A DNA stretch of 64,000 nucleotides. Origin: an uncultured Duodenibacillus sp. GTDB lineage: Bacteria; Pseudomonadota; Gammaproteobacteria; Burkholderiales; Burkholderiaceae_F. The position numbers were made by a program, and so were the translations under genes. The DNA lies in the NCBI GenBank assembly GCA_944388865.1, contig CALXKM010000024.1:32832-96831 (forward strand). Reading direction: 5' to 3'. How positions within the stretch are numbered: position 1 is the stretch's first letter; each line of letters begins with the position of its first letter. The notes beneath the pieces were generated by a model, which ran no database searches, was not told the origin of the DNA, and was given only the letters and a program-made list of their open reading frames with translations. Shown here piece by piece: positions 9,144-18,453 of this stretch.

Positions 9144-9263
9144 GGGTTGTTCTCCTCAATGATTCCAAAAACGGAAGCTCTCGTCATCAACATCCTAGGG
9201 TCATGTCGAAAGCAATTCCGTTTGATTTTAACGAAAACAAGGGCTGTGTTGCGCGCCTTACTA

Positions 9264-10142
9264 CTACAAAACCGATGCCAGCAGCGCACCGATCTCTGCC
9301 GGATTTTTTGTCGTACGGATGCCGCAGGACTCGAGGACGTTCAACTTTGCCTCTGCAGTTCCACGATCACCCTCAATGATGGCTCCGGCATGCCCCATGC
9401 GGCGCCCTGCCGGAGCCGTCACGCCGGCAATAAATCCGACCACGGGCTTGGTCATGTTGTCGCGCGCCCATTGGGCAGCAACTTCCTCATCACTGCCGCC
9501 AATTTCGCCAATCATCACCACGGCGTCTGTTTCAGGGTCATCATTGAACATTCGAAGTATGTCAATGTGCTTTAAGCCGTTGATCGGATCGCCTCCGATG
9601 CCCACGGCAGTCGACTGCCCCAATCCGAGCTCTGTGAGCTGCGCGACCGCCTCATAGGTAAGCGTCCCTGAGCGGCTCACAACGCCGATGCGCCCCTTGC
9701 GGCAAATATGCCCGGGCATGATTCCAATCTTCATCTCTTCGGGCGTGATGAGCCCCGGACAGTTTGGTCCAAGCAGCAACGTGCGGCTGTCCATGTCGCG
9801 CATCGTATTTTTTACGCGCAGCATGTCGAGCACGGGAATGCCCTCAGTGATGCACACCACGAGATCAAGCTCAGCACGCACCGCCTCCAAAATAGCGTCT
9901 GCAGCGCCGGCAGGCGGCACATAAATGACCGATACATTGGCACCCGTTTTCTCCTTGGCTTCGGCCACCGAAGCGTAAATCGGGATGCCGTCCATCTCGG
10001 TGCCGGCCTTGCGAGGATTGACGCCTGCAACAAACTGATCGGGATTGGCATAGGCGCGGCACGCGCGCGTATGAAAGGCTCCCGTTTTGCCCGTCATGCC
10101 CTGCGTCATCACACGGGTTGAGGAATTGACAAGAATGCTCAT
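9264..10142 (-). CDS. sucD: Succinyl-CoA synthetase alpha subunit (ADP-forming)
   Basis: The 292-residue protein has the CoA-binding Rossmann domain (GMTGKTGAFHT near residues 15-25) and the ligase domain. The phosphorylated active-site histidine sits in GRRMGHAGAI near residue 245. With SucC it interconverts succinyl-CoA and succinate with ATP formation in the TCA cycle. It follows sucC by 13 bases in the usual sucC-sucD order. No other TCA genes are adjacent. Confidence 0.97.
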   Translation of the reverse strand: MSILVNSSTRVMTQGMTGKTGAFHTRACRAYANPDQFVAGVNPRKAGTEMDGIPIYASVAEAKEKTGANVSVIYVPPAGAADAILEAVRAELDLVVCITEGIPVLDMLRVKNTMRDMDSRTLLLGPNCPGLITPEEMKIGIMPGHICRKGRIGVVSRSGTLTYEAVAQLTELGLGQSTAVGIGGDPINGLKHIDILRMFNDDPETDAVVMIGEIGGSDEEVAAQWARDNMTKPVVGFIAGVTAPAGRRMGHAGAIIEGDRGTAEAKLNVLESCGIRTTKNPAEIGALLASVL

Positions 10143-10155
10143 GTGCGTGCCCCTC

Positions 10156-11334
10156 TTAAGCTTTGCCTGCCGCAGCTCGGCTGGCCTCGATGACTTTCTG
10201 CGCAGCCTCAGACATGCTTGCCGCAGGAATGATCTTCAAACCGCTTTCCTTCAGAATCCGGCGACCTGCTTCCTCATTCGTGCCGTTCATGCGCACGACC
10301 AGCGGCACAGAGAGCTTGACGGCGTGACAGGCTGCAACGACGCCCTCGGCAATCGTATCGCAACGCATGATGCCGCCAAAAATATTGATCAAAATAGCTC
10401 TCACTTTGGGATTGCTGAGCATGATCTCAAAGGCTGCCGTGACCTTTTCAACGGAGGCTCCGCCGCCCACATCAAGAAAATTGGCAGGCTCGGCTCCGTA
10501 GAGCTTGATAGTATCCATCGTGGCCATTGCAAGCCCAGCACCGTTGACCATGCAGGCAATGTCCCCATCAAGGGCGATGTAGCTCAAGCCGGCAGACTTG
10601 GCCCTCGTTTCAAACGGATCCTCTTCGCTGAAATCTCTAAGCGCTTCAAACTCAGGATGTCGATAAAGCGCATTGTCGTCAAAGCTCATCTTGGCATCAA
10701 GCGCGACAATAGCGCCGTCGCGCAAAACAGCCACGGGATTTGTTTCAAGAAGACTGGCATCAAACTTAACAAAAGCCTCGTAGAGCTTTTGCAGAAAATC
10801 CGCAGCACTTTCCACCAAATCCCCTGTAAAGCCCAGCGTCTTGGCCATGGCCGTCAGAGCCTCTCTCGAGAGTCCCTTAACTGGATCAATAAAAAGCTTG
10901 ACGATGGCCTCAGGATGGTTTTTGGCGACTTCTTCAATTTCCATACCGCCCATAGCGCTCGCCATCACGCAAATGCTTTGCGTAATGCGGTCAACGAGCA
11001 CGGCAGCGTAAAGCTCGGCTACGATATCAGCACCTTGCTCAACGTAAAGACACTCGACTTTTTTCCCCTGCGGGCCGGTTTGTCTGTTGACGATCACCAT
11101 GCCCAGAATTTCCGTGGCTGCCTGCCGGACTTCTTCGAGACTGCGTGCGACTTTAATGCCGCCCGCCTTGCCGCGGCCCCCGGCGTGGATCTGAGCCTTA
11201 ACAACCCAAACTGCGCCGCCAAGTTCTCGAGCTGCCTCCACAGCCTCTTCGACACTTAAAGCCGGCAATCCGCGAGGCACGGCAATGCCGGCTTCCTTGA
11301 GCAACGCCTTGGCCTGATATTCATGAATTTTCAT
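10156..11334 (-). CDS. sucC: Succinyl-CoA synthetase beta subunit (ADP-forming)
   Basis: The 392-residue protein opens with the conserved [12 protein letters not shown] and has an ATP-grasp domain ([14 protein letters not shown], residues 46-59), followed by the [12 protein letters not shown]-type CoA-ligase motif near residue 320. Length and motifs are standard. It is the first gene of a sucCD operon. No clear -10/-35 pair stands out in the 168 bases between it and the upstream transporter gene. Confidence 0.97.
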   Translation of the reverse strand: MKIHEYQAKALLKEAGIAVPRGLPALSVEEAVEAARELGGAVWVVKAQIHAGGRGKAGGIKVARSLEEVRQAATEILGMVIVNRQTGPQGKKVECLYVEQGADIVAELYAAVLVDRITQSICVMASAMGGMEIEEVAKNHPEAIVKLFIDPVKGLSREALTAMAKTLGFTGDLVESAADFLQKLYEAFVKFDASLLETNPVAVLRDGAIVALDAKMSFDDNALYRHPEFEALRDFSEEDPFETRAKSAGLSYIALDGDIACMVNGAGLAMATMDTIKLYGAEPANFLDVGGGASVEKVTAAFEIMLSNPKVRAILINIFGGIMRCDTIAEGVVAACHAVKLSVPLVVRMNGTNEEAGRRILKESGLKIIPAASMSEAAQKVIEASRAAAGKA

Positions 11335-11502
11335 GCCACATCAAACGCGCCGCCAAGCACATGTTTTTTGACGGCACGCCTGCTCCCTTCTTTGCTTTTT
11401 AGGTTTATCTTCAGGCACGTATCTTTTGTTTTGTACTCTGCGCGCCCGCTTAAATTAAAAAGTTTTCAATTTTTATCCTATTGCGAGCTTTTTGGCAACC
11501 GA

Positions 11503-12843
11503 TCAGCCAAAAATTCCTCCCATAGCCACAATCAGCACAAAAAGAGGCGACACCACGCCGATCAAAATACGCATGGCATTGAGATACCCCCCAGTGAGGC
11601 TGTTGCCCGTCATCAACTGCTTTTTCGTAACCGGCCAGGCAATCCAGGCAGCAGCAATGGCTATGCCAAATGTCGACAAAGGCATGCCGATATTGGACGT
11701 AAGGTAGTCAAGAAGATCGAATACTGTCTTGCCAAAGAGCTTGACATCCGACCAAGCACCAAATGAGAGATTGGCAAGGAATCCAACAATTGCAGCTCCA
11801 ACAAGCGACGTGCCGATAGCCTGTCTGCGCGTTAGTTTGCTTTCCTGACACAGAAGCGCCGTGCAGGCCTCAAGCATAGACACAGACGAGGTCAACGCAG
11901 CCACTAACAGGCAAATGTAGAAAAACGCTGCAAAAAGCTGCCCCAGAGGCATCTTAGAGAAAATCGCCGGCATCGTGACAAACGTCAGTCCAGGACCGGC
12001 CGTGGGATCAAGACCAAAAGCAAACACGGCAGGCATCACCATCAGTCCGCCCAAAATAGAAGAAAAAATTGCCAGCAGTGCCACCCAGCCGACAGCCCCC
12101 GTCAGATTGGCTTTTTCTGAAAGGTAGGAGCCGTATGTAATCATCGTTCCAGCGCCAAGAGACAGCGAGAAGAAGCAAAAGCCCATTGCATTGAAAAGAG
12201 CTTCGCCATTGAAGTTTTCGAATTTCGGCGCAAAAAGAAACTTCACGCCTTCCCAACCGCCCGGCAGCGTTACGCCGCGAATGATGAGAACAATCATCAA
12301 AATGAACAGCGCCGGCATGAGCACCTTGGATACGCGCTCAATTCCGGACTGCACGCCGCGCAGCACGACTGCTCCCGTCAAAGCCAAAAAGGCAAGCAAA
12401 AGTCCGTAGGACTGCACGCCGTCGGAGACAAAAGCACCGAAATTGGCATTGAGCACCCCGGCATCGGCCACGAGTCCAACACCCGTTGCGGCATTGAAGA
12501 TGTACTTCAGGCACCAGCCGCCGACGATCGAATAAAACGAAAGAATTAGAAATACCGTAAAGACGCCGATGCCGCCAAAGACACCCCATGGCCGCCCGCA
12601 GACATTGTTGAGCGAGCCCACAGCTCCTCGCCGTCCGGCTCGCCCCATGGAAAACTCCGCAAGCAAAAGTGCTACGCCCACGGTAAGCGTAAAAAAGATA
12701 TAGGGAAGCATGAATACTGCTCCCCCGTAGTTTCCCGCCATGTACGGAAATTTCCAAATTGCGCCGAGTCCGACGGCCGAACCCGCAGACGCCAGAATGA
12801 AGCCTAGCCGGGATCCCCAGCCGCCCTGATTGTTTGAAGCCAT
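11503..12843 (-). CDS. Sodium-dependent NSS-family transporter (amino-acid type)
   Basis: The 446-residue membrane protein has the neurotransmitter:sodium symporter signature near its start: WGSRLGFILASAGSAVGLGAIWKFPY (residues 9-34, only the first and last parts cited here as key), in which the unwound first helix binds sodium and substrate. About eleven membrane segments are visible. Bacterial relatives (LeuT, TnaT, MhsT) import amino acids. The substrate is not predictable. It is transcribed toward sucC but separated from it by 168 bases, and seems an independent unit. Confidence 0.93.
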   Translation of the reverse strand: MASNNQGGWGSRLGFILASAGSAVGLGAIWKFPYMAGNYGGAVFMLPYIFFTLTVGVALLLAEFSMGRAGRRGAVGSLNNVCGRPWGVFGGIGVFTVFLILSFYSIVGGWCLKYIFNAATGVGLVADAGVLNANFGAFVSDGVQSYGLLLAFLALTGAVVLRGVQSGIERVSKVLMPALFILMIVLIIRGVTLPGGWEGVKFLFAPKFENFNGEALFNAMGFCFFSLSLGAGTMITYGSYLSEKANLTGAVGWVALLAIFSSILGGLMVMPAVFAFGLDPTAGPGLTFVTMPAIFSKMPLGQLFAAFFYICLLVAALTSSVSMLEACTALLCQESKLTRRQAIGTSLVGAAIVGFLANLSFGAWSDVKLFGKTVFDLLDYLTSNIGMPLSTFGIAIAAAWIAWPVTKKQLMTGNSLTGGYLNAMRILIGVVSPLFVLIVAMGGIFG

Positions 12844-12969
12844 GAGTGAATTATTTTCTTTGATTCGCCGCGCGGCAAAACGCCCGCAGAGAGGTTATTT
12901 TTTTAAATATTTGCGCATCTGTCTGCCGACGATATCTCCGTCTTTTGCGACAAGCGCACCGGGTAATGA

Positions 12970-12993
12970 TAACAAAGCCGCCCGAAGGCGGCT
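12970..12993 (-). terminator. Hairpin after recX
   Basis: AGCCGCC (12976-12982) and GGCGGCT (12987-12993) form a 7-base-pair GC-rich stem with a stable tetraloop (TTCG on the minus strand). The minus-strand sequence after it is TTGTTATC, a weak T-tract. It lies about 40 bases past the recX stop. Confidence 0.6.
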
Positions 12994-13030
12994 CTGCAGT
13001 TCAATGCATCAAAGCGATCTGCCTGGGCGG

Positions 13031-13516
13031 CTAGCTCTCGTCAAACTCCTCTTCTTCGAGCACCGCATCGGCGTTGACAAGCTTGGAGATGATGTCGAAA
13101 TCAAACCCTCGGGAGGCCAGATAACGCACCTGACGATCCCTTTGTCTGCGGTCAGCGGGCGGCTCGCCGAACTTGCGCTCCCACAGGACGCGGGCGCGCT
13201 CGAATTCGTCGCCTGCGTGCTCAAGACTTTCTGAAATGGTCTCAGAGTCCACGCCCATCATTGCCAATTCTCCTGCAAGCCTGCGGTTGCCGTAGCGCGA
13301 AGCTCTGGTTCGGACGCGGCTTTGCGCATATCGAGCGTTGCTTAAATACCCGCGGCTTTCAAGCGTATTGAGCACCTCTTCAACATCATCGGGCGACTCA
13401 TCTTCGCTGCAGGAGCGAAGCAGCTTTCGGCGCAGCTCGCTTCTGCTGTACTCGCGCCTGGACAAGGCATCAACGCCCCGCATGATGAGCGTGCGGGGCT
13501 TGGGATCATAGACCAT
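13031..13516 (-). CDS. recX: Regulatory protein RecX
   Basis: The 161-residue helical-repeat protein shows the family motif ALDALSRREYSRSELRRKL-like N-terminus (MRGVDALSRREYSRSEL), then LNTLESRGYLSNARYAQSRVRTRASRYG, and a third repeat ending in ...VRYLASRGFDFDIISK. RecX caps RecA filaments and limits their extension and ATPase activity. It starts 12 bases after the recA stop, the standard recA-recX arrangement, and a GC-rich hairpin follows. Confidence 0.95.
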   Translation of the reverse strand: MVYDPKPRTLIMRGVDALSRREYSRSELRRKLLRSCSEDESPDDVEEVLNTLESRGYLSNARYAQSRVRTRASRYGNRRLAGELAMMGVDSETISESLEHAGDEFERARVLWERKFGEPPADRRQRDRQVRYLASRGFDFDIISKLVNADAVLEEEEFDES

Positions 13517-13528
13517 ATGCCGAAATTA

Positions 13529-14755
13529 TCAATCGAAAAGCTCGTCGGGCTCGATGACGGCATCGTCGAGAATATCGGGCTCGCGCGCCGGTGCAGCCGG
13601 CTTGGCGGCCTTCTTCGCAGGCTTGGCGGCTTTTTCCTTTGCTTCTGCCGGCTGCGGCGAAGCCTCCGTCGGCTGCTTGGAATTCTCGCTAAGTGAAGTC
13701 GGGCGATTCTTCATGCCCTTGAGAGCGCGAATCTTGTTTTCGATTTCGAGCGCCATTTCAGGGTGCGTCTTGAGGTATTCGCGCGCGTTGTCCTTGCCTT
13801 GTCCGATGCGCGTGCCCTCATAAGAGTACCAAGCGCCGCTCTTGTCAACGACATCCAGTTCAGAGCCGATGTCAAGCAGCTCGCCCTCGCGAGAAATGCC
13901 CTCGCCGTAGAGTATGTCAAAAAGCGTTTCCTTAAAAGGAGGAGCAACTTTGTTTTTGACGACCTTCACCTTCGTTTCTGCGCCGTAAATTTCGTCGCCT
14001 TTTTTAAGGCTTCCCTTACGTCGAATGTCAATGCGCACAGAACTGTAGAACTTCAGTGCATTGCCGCCCGTGGTAACTTCAGGACTGCCGTAAGTGATGC
14101 CGATCTTCATGCGGATCTGGTTGATGAAGATCACAAGCGTCTTGGTCTTGGTAATTGAGGCCGTGAGCTTTCTCAAGGCTTGGCTCATCAATCGAGCCTG
14201 AAGACCAGGAAGCGCCTCACCCATTTCGCCTTCAATTTCACTCTTGGGAGTCAGAGCCGCTACCGAGTCGATCACGATGAGGTCCACCGACCCAGAGCGC
14301 ACCAGCGCATCGGTAATTTCCAGAGCCTGTTCACCCGTATCGGGCTGCGACAAAAGCAGCTCATCCAGATTGACGCCGAGCTTTTGGGCATAACCGACAT
14401 CAAGAGCGTGCTCAGCATCAATAAATGCGCAGGTGCCGCCAAGCTTTTGCATCTCGGCAATAACGTGCAGCGTCAGCGTTGTCTTGCCTGAGCTTTCCGG
14501 ACCAAAAATTTCAACCACGCGTCCTCGCGGCAGTCCTCCGACGCCAAGCGCCAGATCAATGCCCAGCGAACCGGTGCTGACGACTTCCACATCCTCAGCG
14601 CGATTTGCATCGCTCATGCGCATGATGGACCCCTTGCCGAACTCCTTTTCGATGTATGTAAGCGCTGCTGCCAGGGCCTTCTTGCGCTCTTCTGCATCAT
14701 TGATGCGCTCCACACGAGTATCCTGCGAAGAAGACTTCTTTTTTTCGGCTGCCAT
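13529..14755 (-). CDS. recA: Recombinase RecA with long charged tail
   Basis: RecA forms the filament for homologous recombination and triggers LexA cleavage. ATG 14755 is chosen because AAGGAG lies at the right distance; the open frame extends seven codons further without a ribosome site. Key motifs are Walker A GPESSGKT (85-92), the [10 protein letters not shown] Walker B strand and the [14 protein letters not shown] loop L1 region. The protein is 408 residues, roughly 55 longer than E. coli RecA. The extra part is a C-terminal tail from about residue 350, rich in A, K, P and E and ending in an acidic [15 protein letters not shown] stretch. Confidence 0.98.
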   Translation of the reverse strand: MAAEKKKSSSQDTRVERINDAEERKKALAAALTYIEKEFGKGSIMRMSDANRAEDVEVVSTGSLGIDLALGVGGLPRGRVVEIFGPESSGKTTLTLHVIAEMQKLGGTCAFIDAEHALDVGYAQKLGVNLDELLLSQPDTGEQALEITDALVRSGSVDLIVIDSVAALTPKSEIEGEMGEALPGLQARLMSQALRKLTASITKTKTLVIFINQIRMKIGITYGSPEVTTGGNALKFYSSVRIDIRRKGSLKKGDEIYGAETKVKVVKNKVAPPFKETLFDILYGEGISREGELLDIGSELDVVDKSGAWYSYEGTRIGQGKDNAREYLKTHPEMALEIENKIRALKGMKNRPTSLSENSKQPTEASPQPAEAKEKAAKPAKKAAKPAAPAREPDILDDAVIEPDELFD

Positions 14756-15088
14756 AACTAGGCTCCTTAAATTCAATAGTTTTTATCTATTCAAACGATA
14801 ATCAGCAGATTCCCGTTCCTCTAAGTGGATCAATCTTTTATACTTTTTACGCTCAATCGATCCACCATGCCAATACTACTGCGCCATTTCGCAGCACTGC
14901 CATTTATCTAATGATCGTCATCATGCCTGAAAATCAGAAAAAAGGCGAACTTTTTCTTTGTTTAATTTGTTAGAGGTAACCCTAACAACGCAAACAATTT
15001 TCTTTCTCGTTTTTTCTTTTTTGTCTATGAAACAGCTTCTTTTCTCCATTTCAGCAAAAAAGGCATCAAAAAATTTGTTCCAAAGTCC
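14756..15088. other. Intergenic region upstream of recA with two inverted repeats
   Basis: No gene is visible between recA and the tRNA-Lys promoter. GTGGATC (14825-14831) and GATCCAC (14859-14865) form a 7-base inverted repeat around a 27-base AT-rich core that contains a TATAAA-like element for recA on the minus strand. A second repeat, CTGCG-N6-CGCAG, is at 14879-14894. It resembles the beta/gamma LexA box CTGT-N8-ACAG only loosely. No consensus LexA box was found. The rest is AT-rich. Confidence 0.4.
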
Positions 15089-15117
15089 TTGACAAGCGAA
15101 AATGATTCCTACATAAT
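15089..15117 (+). promoter_or_regulatory. Strong sigma-70 promoter of the tRNA-Lys genes
   Basis: A perfect -35 TTGACA (15089-15094) and CATAAT -10 (15112-15117) are separated by exactly 17 bases, about 59 bases before the first tRNA. The rplU promoter (59732-59760, minus) has the same two hexamers and spacing. Confidence 0.85.
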
Positions 15118-15175
15118 TCCGATCTCGGTTGATCGTCGTTCCTCTGAGAACTAGGGCTGACCGCCTTACTGTAGG

Positions 15176-15251
15176 GGGTCGTTAGCTCAGTCGGTAGAGC
15201 AGCGGACTTTTAATCCGTTGGTCGTGAGTTCGAATCTCGCACGACCCACCA
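15176..15251 (+). tRNA. tRNA-Lys (anticodon TTT)
   Basis: A 76-base cloverleaf: acceptor GGGTCGT pairs with ACGACCC, the anticodon loop reads CTTTTAA (anticodon TTT), the T-loop is GTTCGAATC, and CCA is encoded. It is first in a two-gene tRNA-Lys unit. Confidence 0.98.
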
Positions 15252-15270
15252 GCGCGATCACAATCGAAAC

Positions 15271-15346
15271 GGGAGCGTAGCTCAGTTGGTAGAGCAGCGG
15301 ACTCTTAATCCGTCGGTCCAGAGTTCGAGTCTCTGCGCTCCCACCA
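15271..15346 (+). tRNA. tRNA-Lys (anticodon CTT)
   Basis: A 76-base cloverleaf: acceptor GGGAGCG pairs with CGCTCCC, the anticodon loop reads CTCTTAA (anticodon CTT), and CCA is encoded. It lies 19 bases after tRNA-Lys(TTT) and shares promoter and terminator. Having both anticodons gives a dedicated reader for AAG codons. Confidence 0.98.
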
Positions 15347-15352
15347 CATTCC

Positions 15353-15391
15353 AACCCGCAGCAAGGAAACTTGCTGCGGGTTTTCTCTTTT
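15353..15391 (+). terminator. Strong terminator of the tRNA-Lys unit
   Basis: AACCCGCAGCAAG (15353-15365) and CTTGCTGCGGGTT (15370-15382) form a perfect 13-base-pair stem with a GAAA tetraloop, followed by TTCTCTTTT. Confidence 0.95.
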
Positions 15392-15435
15392 CAGCAGTTA
15401 CAATGTCGCGTTGTCGACATTTCCTTTAACGTTTC

Positions 15436-16038
15436 ATGCATCCGATTCTGCGAGCCCTGCCATTGATGCTTTTTTCCTCTGCGTGCGCAGCACAGGATTC
15501 TTCTGCCTGTCTGGCACAAATCGAAGATGTGCTCAAATCTCCCGATCCCGTCACGGCGCGCTTTGTCATGCATAAAAAACTGCCCGGCATCACAAAGCCG
15601 CTCGAAAGCCGCGGTCGAGTTCTCGTCGCTCCGGGACGAGGACTTATTTGGGAAGTAACTTTTCCGTATGCATCAACGCTCGTCTTCGGGCCGACAAAAA
15701 TCGGACATACCGATGAATCCGGTAGCTACTCAGTCGCAGACTCTCCGTATGCTGCCCAGATCATCGAGGCCGTCGCAAATTTTGATCTTGCCGCAGCGCA
15801 CCGCAGCTTTTTTGTCTCCTGCTCTGTTCAAAACAAAACCGCAAAAGCCGTCATTTCTCCCAAAAACAAAACCTACGCTGACTTTCTTTCCGAAGCCGTT
15901 CTTGAAGCAAGCCACGTTCTGACAAGAATGTCCTTCATGCAACCTTCTGGGAGTGTCTCGCACATCTCTTTTACCAGCCACGAGATGCCGGCGGCCATCT
16001 CAAAGGCCGACGATGAACTTCTAAAGAGCGTGCAATGA
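15436..16038 (+). CDS. LolA-like outer-membrane lipoprotein carrier (ApeM-like)
   Basis: The 200-residue protein begins with a signal peptide (MHPILRALPLMLFSSACAAQ) and continues as a LolA/LolB-type beta-barrel half-shell: FVMHKKLPGITKPLESRGRV resembles the start of the family core. It overlaps the MMPL exporter gene by 4 bases. This LolA-MMPL pair is the typical transport module of aryl-polyene clusters (ApeM and ApeN). General LolA is normally longer and sits near ftsK, so this is more likely the dedicated carrier. The start codon follows a T-rich stretch without a Shine-Dalgarno sequence. Confidence 0.8.
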   Translation: MHPILRALPLMLFSSACAAQDSSACLAQIEDVLKSPDPVTARFVMHKKLPGITKPLESRGRVLVAPGRGLIWEVTFPYASTLVFGPTKIGHTDESGSYSVADSPYAAQIIEAVANFDLAAAHRSFFVSCSVQNKTAKAVISPKNKTYADFLSEAVLEASHVLTRMSFMQPSGSVSHISFTSHEMPAAISKADDELLKSVQ

Positions 16039-18296
16039 CGAATGTGCGCACACGCATTTTTGCGATTCTCTGGCTTGTCATCTTTGTCGTTGTTGCAGCC
16101 ATAGCCTTTGTCCGCTTGACACCTGAAACGATTCGCACCGACATTGAGGATTTGCTGCCCGAACAAACGCTTGAAACCCGCGCCGGAGAAGTTCTATCCC
16201 ACATCGTCAAAAGCTCTGCTCAAGATGTTTGGATTCTGATTTCTCACCCTGATCGCATCCAGGCACAAAAAGCTCTTGAATACTTCAGCGACAATCTAAA
16301 AAAAGCAGGGCTCACCCCAGCGGATCCTGCTCGCAACTTTGAGCCCTCGACCTTGCAGAAAGCGCTTTTTCCCTTCCGCGAAAACTTTCTCACAGACAAG
16401 GATCGCGCCTGGCTTGAAAACGCCGACGACAAAGCTCTTTTGTCTCGAGCCATGCGCATTCTCTATCGCCCTCTTGCTCCCAACAGTTGGAGAGCTGTTG
16501 ACGATCCCCTGGGACTTTTCGAAAACTGGCTTTCTTCTCAGTCTTCTGCCGAAAGATTCACCTATATTGATGGCCGCACTGCAGTCACTGACGACAGCAA
16601 GCGCCTTTGGTTTGTGCTGCAGCTAAAAAGCAAGGATGTCGTAGCCGCTGTTGACGGGCAAAAAATTACGATGGCTCTCGCACAGGCCGAAGCTGCAGCC
16701 AGAGCGAAAACCGACGACAAACTCAAAGTTCTAAGCGCCGGCATTCCCCTGATTAGTGAAGAGGTCGCACATCAGGCCGCTTCTGAGGCAAGCTTCATCG
16801 GCACGATTTCCACTTTAGGCATTGCCGCACTTGTCTTGGTGTTTTTTGCCCGACTGATTCCTTTGCTGCAGACGCTTGTCGTTCTCACTTTAGCCGTCGC
16901 TTTTGCCTTTTCATGCGTTGTTGCCATCTTTGGAGAAATTCACGTCGTCACAATTGTTTTCGGAGCTACGCTGCTGGGGGTTTGCGTCGATTACGTTTTT
17001 CATTTGCTGTGTGCGACTTCAAATGGCCTCACCGGCATGGAAGCAAGTCAACGTCTTTTGCGGCCGCTTACGGCTTCGCTGCTGTCGACCATCGCTGGCT
17101 ATTTGATTATGTTGATCACGCCGATGCCTGGTCTGCGTCAGATCAGCATCTTTTGCGTTGCCGGGCTAATGTGCACCTTTGCCGTCGTCATGCTTTGGAT
17201 GGCGCCTCGTGTTGGCGCTTTGCGTGCATCTCGCTTCTCGAATGGCTTTGCTGTCTTTTTCGCAAAAATTCCCTCTCTTGATTCGGGACGATCAAAAGCC
17301 TTTCTTTTAACTCTGGTATTTGCTGCTGCCGCCGGCGGTCTTATTCAACTTTCCACAACAAATGAATTGCGTCTGATCAGCGGCGTAGACAAAGCTCTTC
17401 TTGCAAAACAGTCCGAAGTCAATAACATCTTGAATCCGGCAAGCCCTGCGCAATTTTTTGTCGTTGAAGGTTCTTCTGGGTGCGATGTTCTTTCCAGAAT
17501 AGCCGCACTGAAAACACGCTTAGATGCGTTGGACGTCTCCGGCATCAAAATGCTCTCAAGCTCACGGTTTCTTGAGTCTTGCGAAAAGCAGCAGGACAAC
17601 CAGAGACTTGCGCACCGAGCAAATGTACGAGCTTTGGAACTTCTGAGCACCGCAGCCAATGAAAAGATTGACTACTCTGCCCCCTCTGGAGATATTCTTT
17701 CCGTACAGATATGGCAAAAGGCCGTCCCCGAAGCACTGTCCCGCACGTGGATCAGTTCCCGTCAGGCCTTGGTTCTTTTGACTGGCGTCACACAGGACAA
17801 TGTATCCGAGCTCCCCAAAGCCGCTGACGGTCTGAGAAACGTCTCCTTTGTCGACACCTCTGCGGGCATCGCCCTGAGTCTTGCTTACTTCAGAGACCGC
17901 GTATTGGAAGTTCTCTGCTGGGCGACAGGACTCGTCGGGGTTGTTCTTGTCGTCGTTTTTCGTCGTTCATTCCTGCGTCTATGGACCCCTTGCATTGCTG
18001 GCATTGCACTAACGCTCGGAACGCTTGGCTGGTTGAACATCCCCTTGTCACTGTTTTCTGTGCTTCCACTGATTCTGGTTCTGGGACTTGGGGTTGATTA
18101 CGCCATTCTCCTAAACGATGAAAAGAGCACGACTTCTGCCGGAAACTCTGTCTTTCTGGCTGCGGCAAGTACTTTGCTTGCGTTTGGCCTGCTGGCATTT
18201 TCCTCTACGCCTGCCCTGCACATCTTTGGCCTGACGCTTGCCATCGCCCTGGGGTGGGTGCTTGTTTTGACTATTGCGCTGCGTACGCGTCGCTGA
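16035..18296 (+). CDS. MMPL/RND-type lipid exporter (ApeN-like)
   Basis: The 753-residue inner-membrane protein has the MMPL plan: one N-terminal membrane helix (residues 8-26), a large periplasmic domain, five or six helices (about 245-400), a second periplasmic domain, and a second helix bundle at the end. The repeated helix motifs GVCVDYVFHLL (near 316) and GLGVDYAILLND (near 690) carry the conserved aspartates of the proton relay. COG4258 members move lipids across the inner membrane, and I infer export of an aryl-polyene-type lipid to the LolA-like partner encoded just before. Confidence 0.85.
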   Translation: MTNVRTRIFAILWLVIFVVVAAIAFVRLTPETIRTDIEDLLPEQTLETRAGEVLSHIVKSSAQDVWILISHPDRIQAQKALEYFSDNLKKAGLTPADPARNFEPSTLQKALFPFRENFLTDKDRAWLENADDKALLSRAMRILYRPLAPNSWRAVDDPLGLFENWLSSQSSAERFTYIDGRTAVTDDSKRLWFVLQLKSKDVVAAVDGQKITMALAQAEAAARAKTDDKLKVLSAGIPLISEEVAHQAASEASFIGTISTLGIAALVLVFFARLIPLLQTLVVLTLAVAFAFSCVVAIFGEIHVVTIVFGATLLGVCVDYVFHLLCATSNGLTGMEASQRLLRPLTASLLSTIAGYLIMLITPMPGLRQISIFCVAGLMCTFAVVMLWMAPRVGALRASRFSNGFAVFFAKIPSLDSGRSKAFLLTLVFAAAAGGLIQLSTTNELRLISGVDKALLAKQSEVNNILNPASPAQFFVVEGSSGCDVLSRIAALKTRLDALDVSGIKMLSSSRFLESCEKQQDNQRLAHRANVRALELLSTAANEKIDYSAPSGDILSVQIWQKAVPEALSRTWISSRQALVLLTGVTQDNVSELPKAADGLRNVSFVDTSAGIALSLAYFRDRVLEVLCWATGLVGVVLVVVFRRSFLRLWTPCIAGIALTLGTLGWLNIPLSLFSVLPLILVLGLGVDYAILLNDEKSTTSAGNSVFLAAASTLLAFGLLAFSSTPALHIFGLTLAIALGWVLVLTIALRTRR

Positions 18297-18371
18297 CGCT
18301 TCTTGTATTTGCGCTCAGCGCGCACAACACTCATAGAGAACATCGAAAAGGCTGACACAAACGGCAAACAC

Positions 18372-18421
18372 AAACGCCTGCCATCGGCATCAAAACCGTA
18401 GCAGGCGTTTTGGGATCTTTT
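18372..18421 (+). terminator. Probable terminator of the LolA/MMPL operon
   Basis: AAACGCCTGC (18372-18381) pairs with GCAGGCGTTT (18401-18410), ten perfect base pairs, around a 19-base loop; GGGATCTTTTT follows. The T-run is displaced by five bases, so strength is uncertain. Confidence 0.6.
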
Positions 18422-18453
18422 TCTAGAAAAACCGTTTTGAACAAGTCATATTC

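Noticed and set aside
9144-9263. Manganese riboswitch (yybP-ykoY type) in front of TerC
   Set aside because: The leader is too short and I see none of the conserved loops; only a normal GAGGAG site is present.
8358-9575. 405-codon open frame on the plus strand opposite TerC and sucD
   Set aside because: It is antisense to two well-supported genes and its translation is low-complexity, rich in H, N, Q and K with no motif. It results from codon bias on the other strand.
10087-11259. 390-codon plus-strand frame opposite sucC
   Set aside because: It is antisense to a canonical sucC with ATP-grasp motifs, and its product has no recognisable domain.
14879-14894. LexA box upstream of recA
   Set aside because: CTGCG-N6-CGCAG differs from CTGT-N8-ACAG in both half-sites, so I report it as an inverted repeat, not as a LexA operator.
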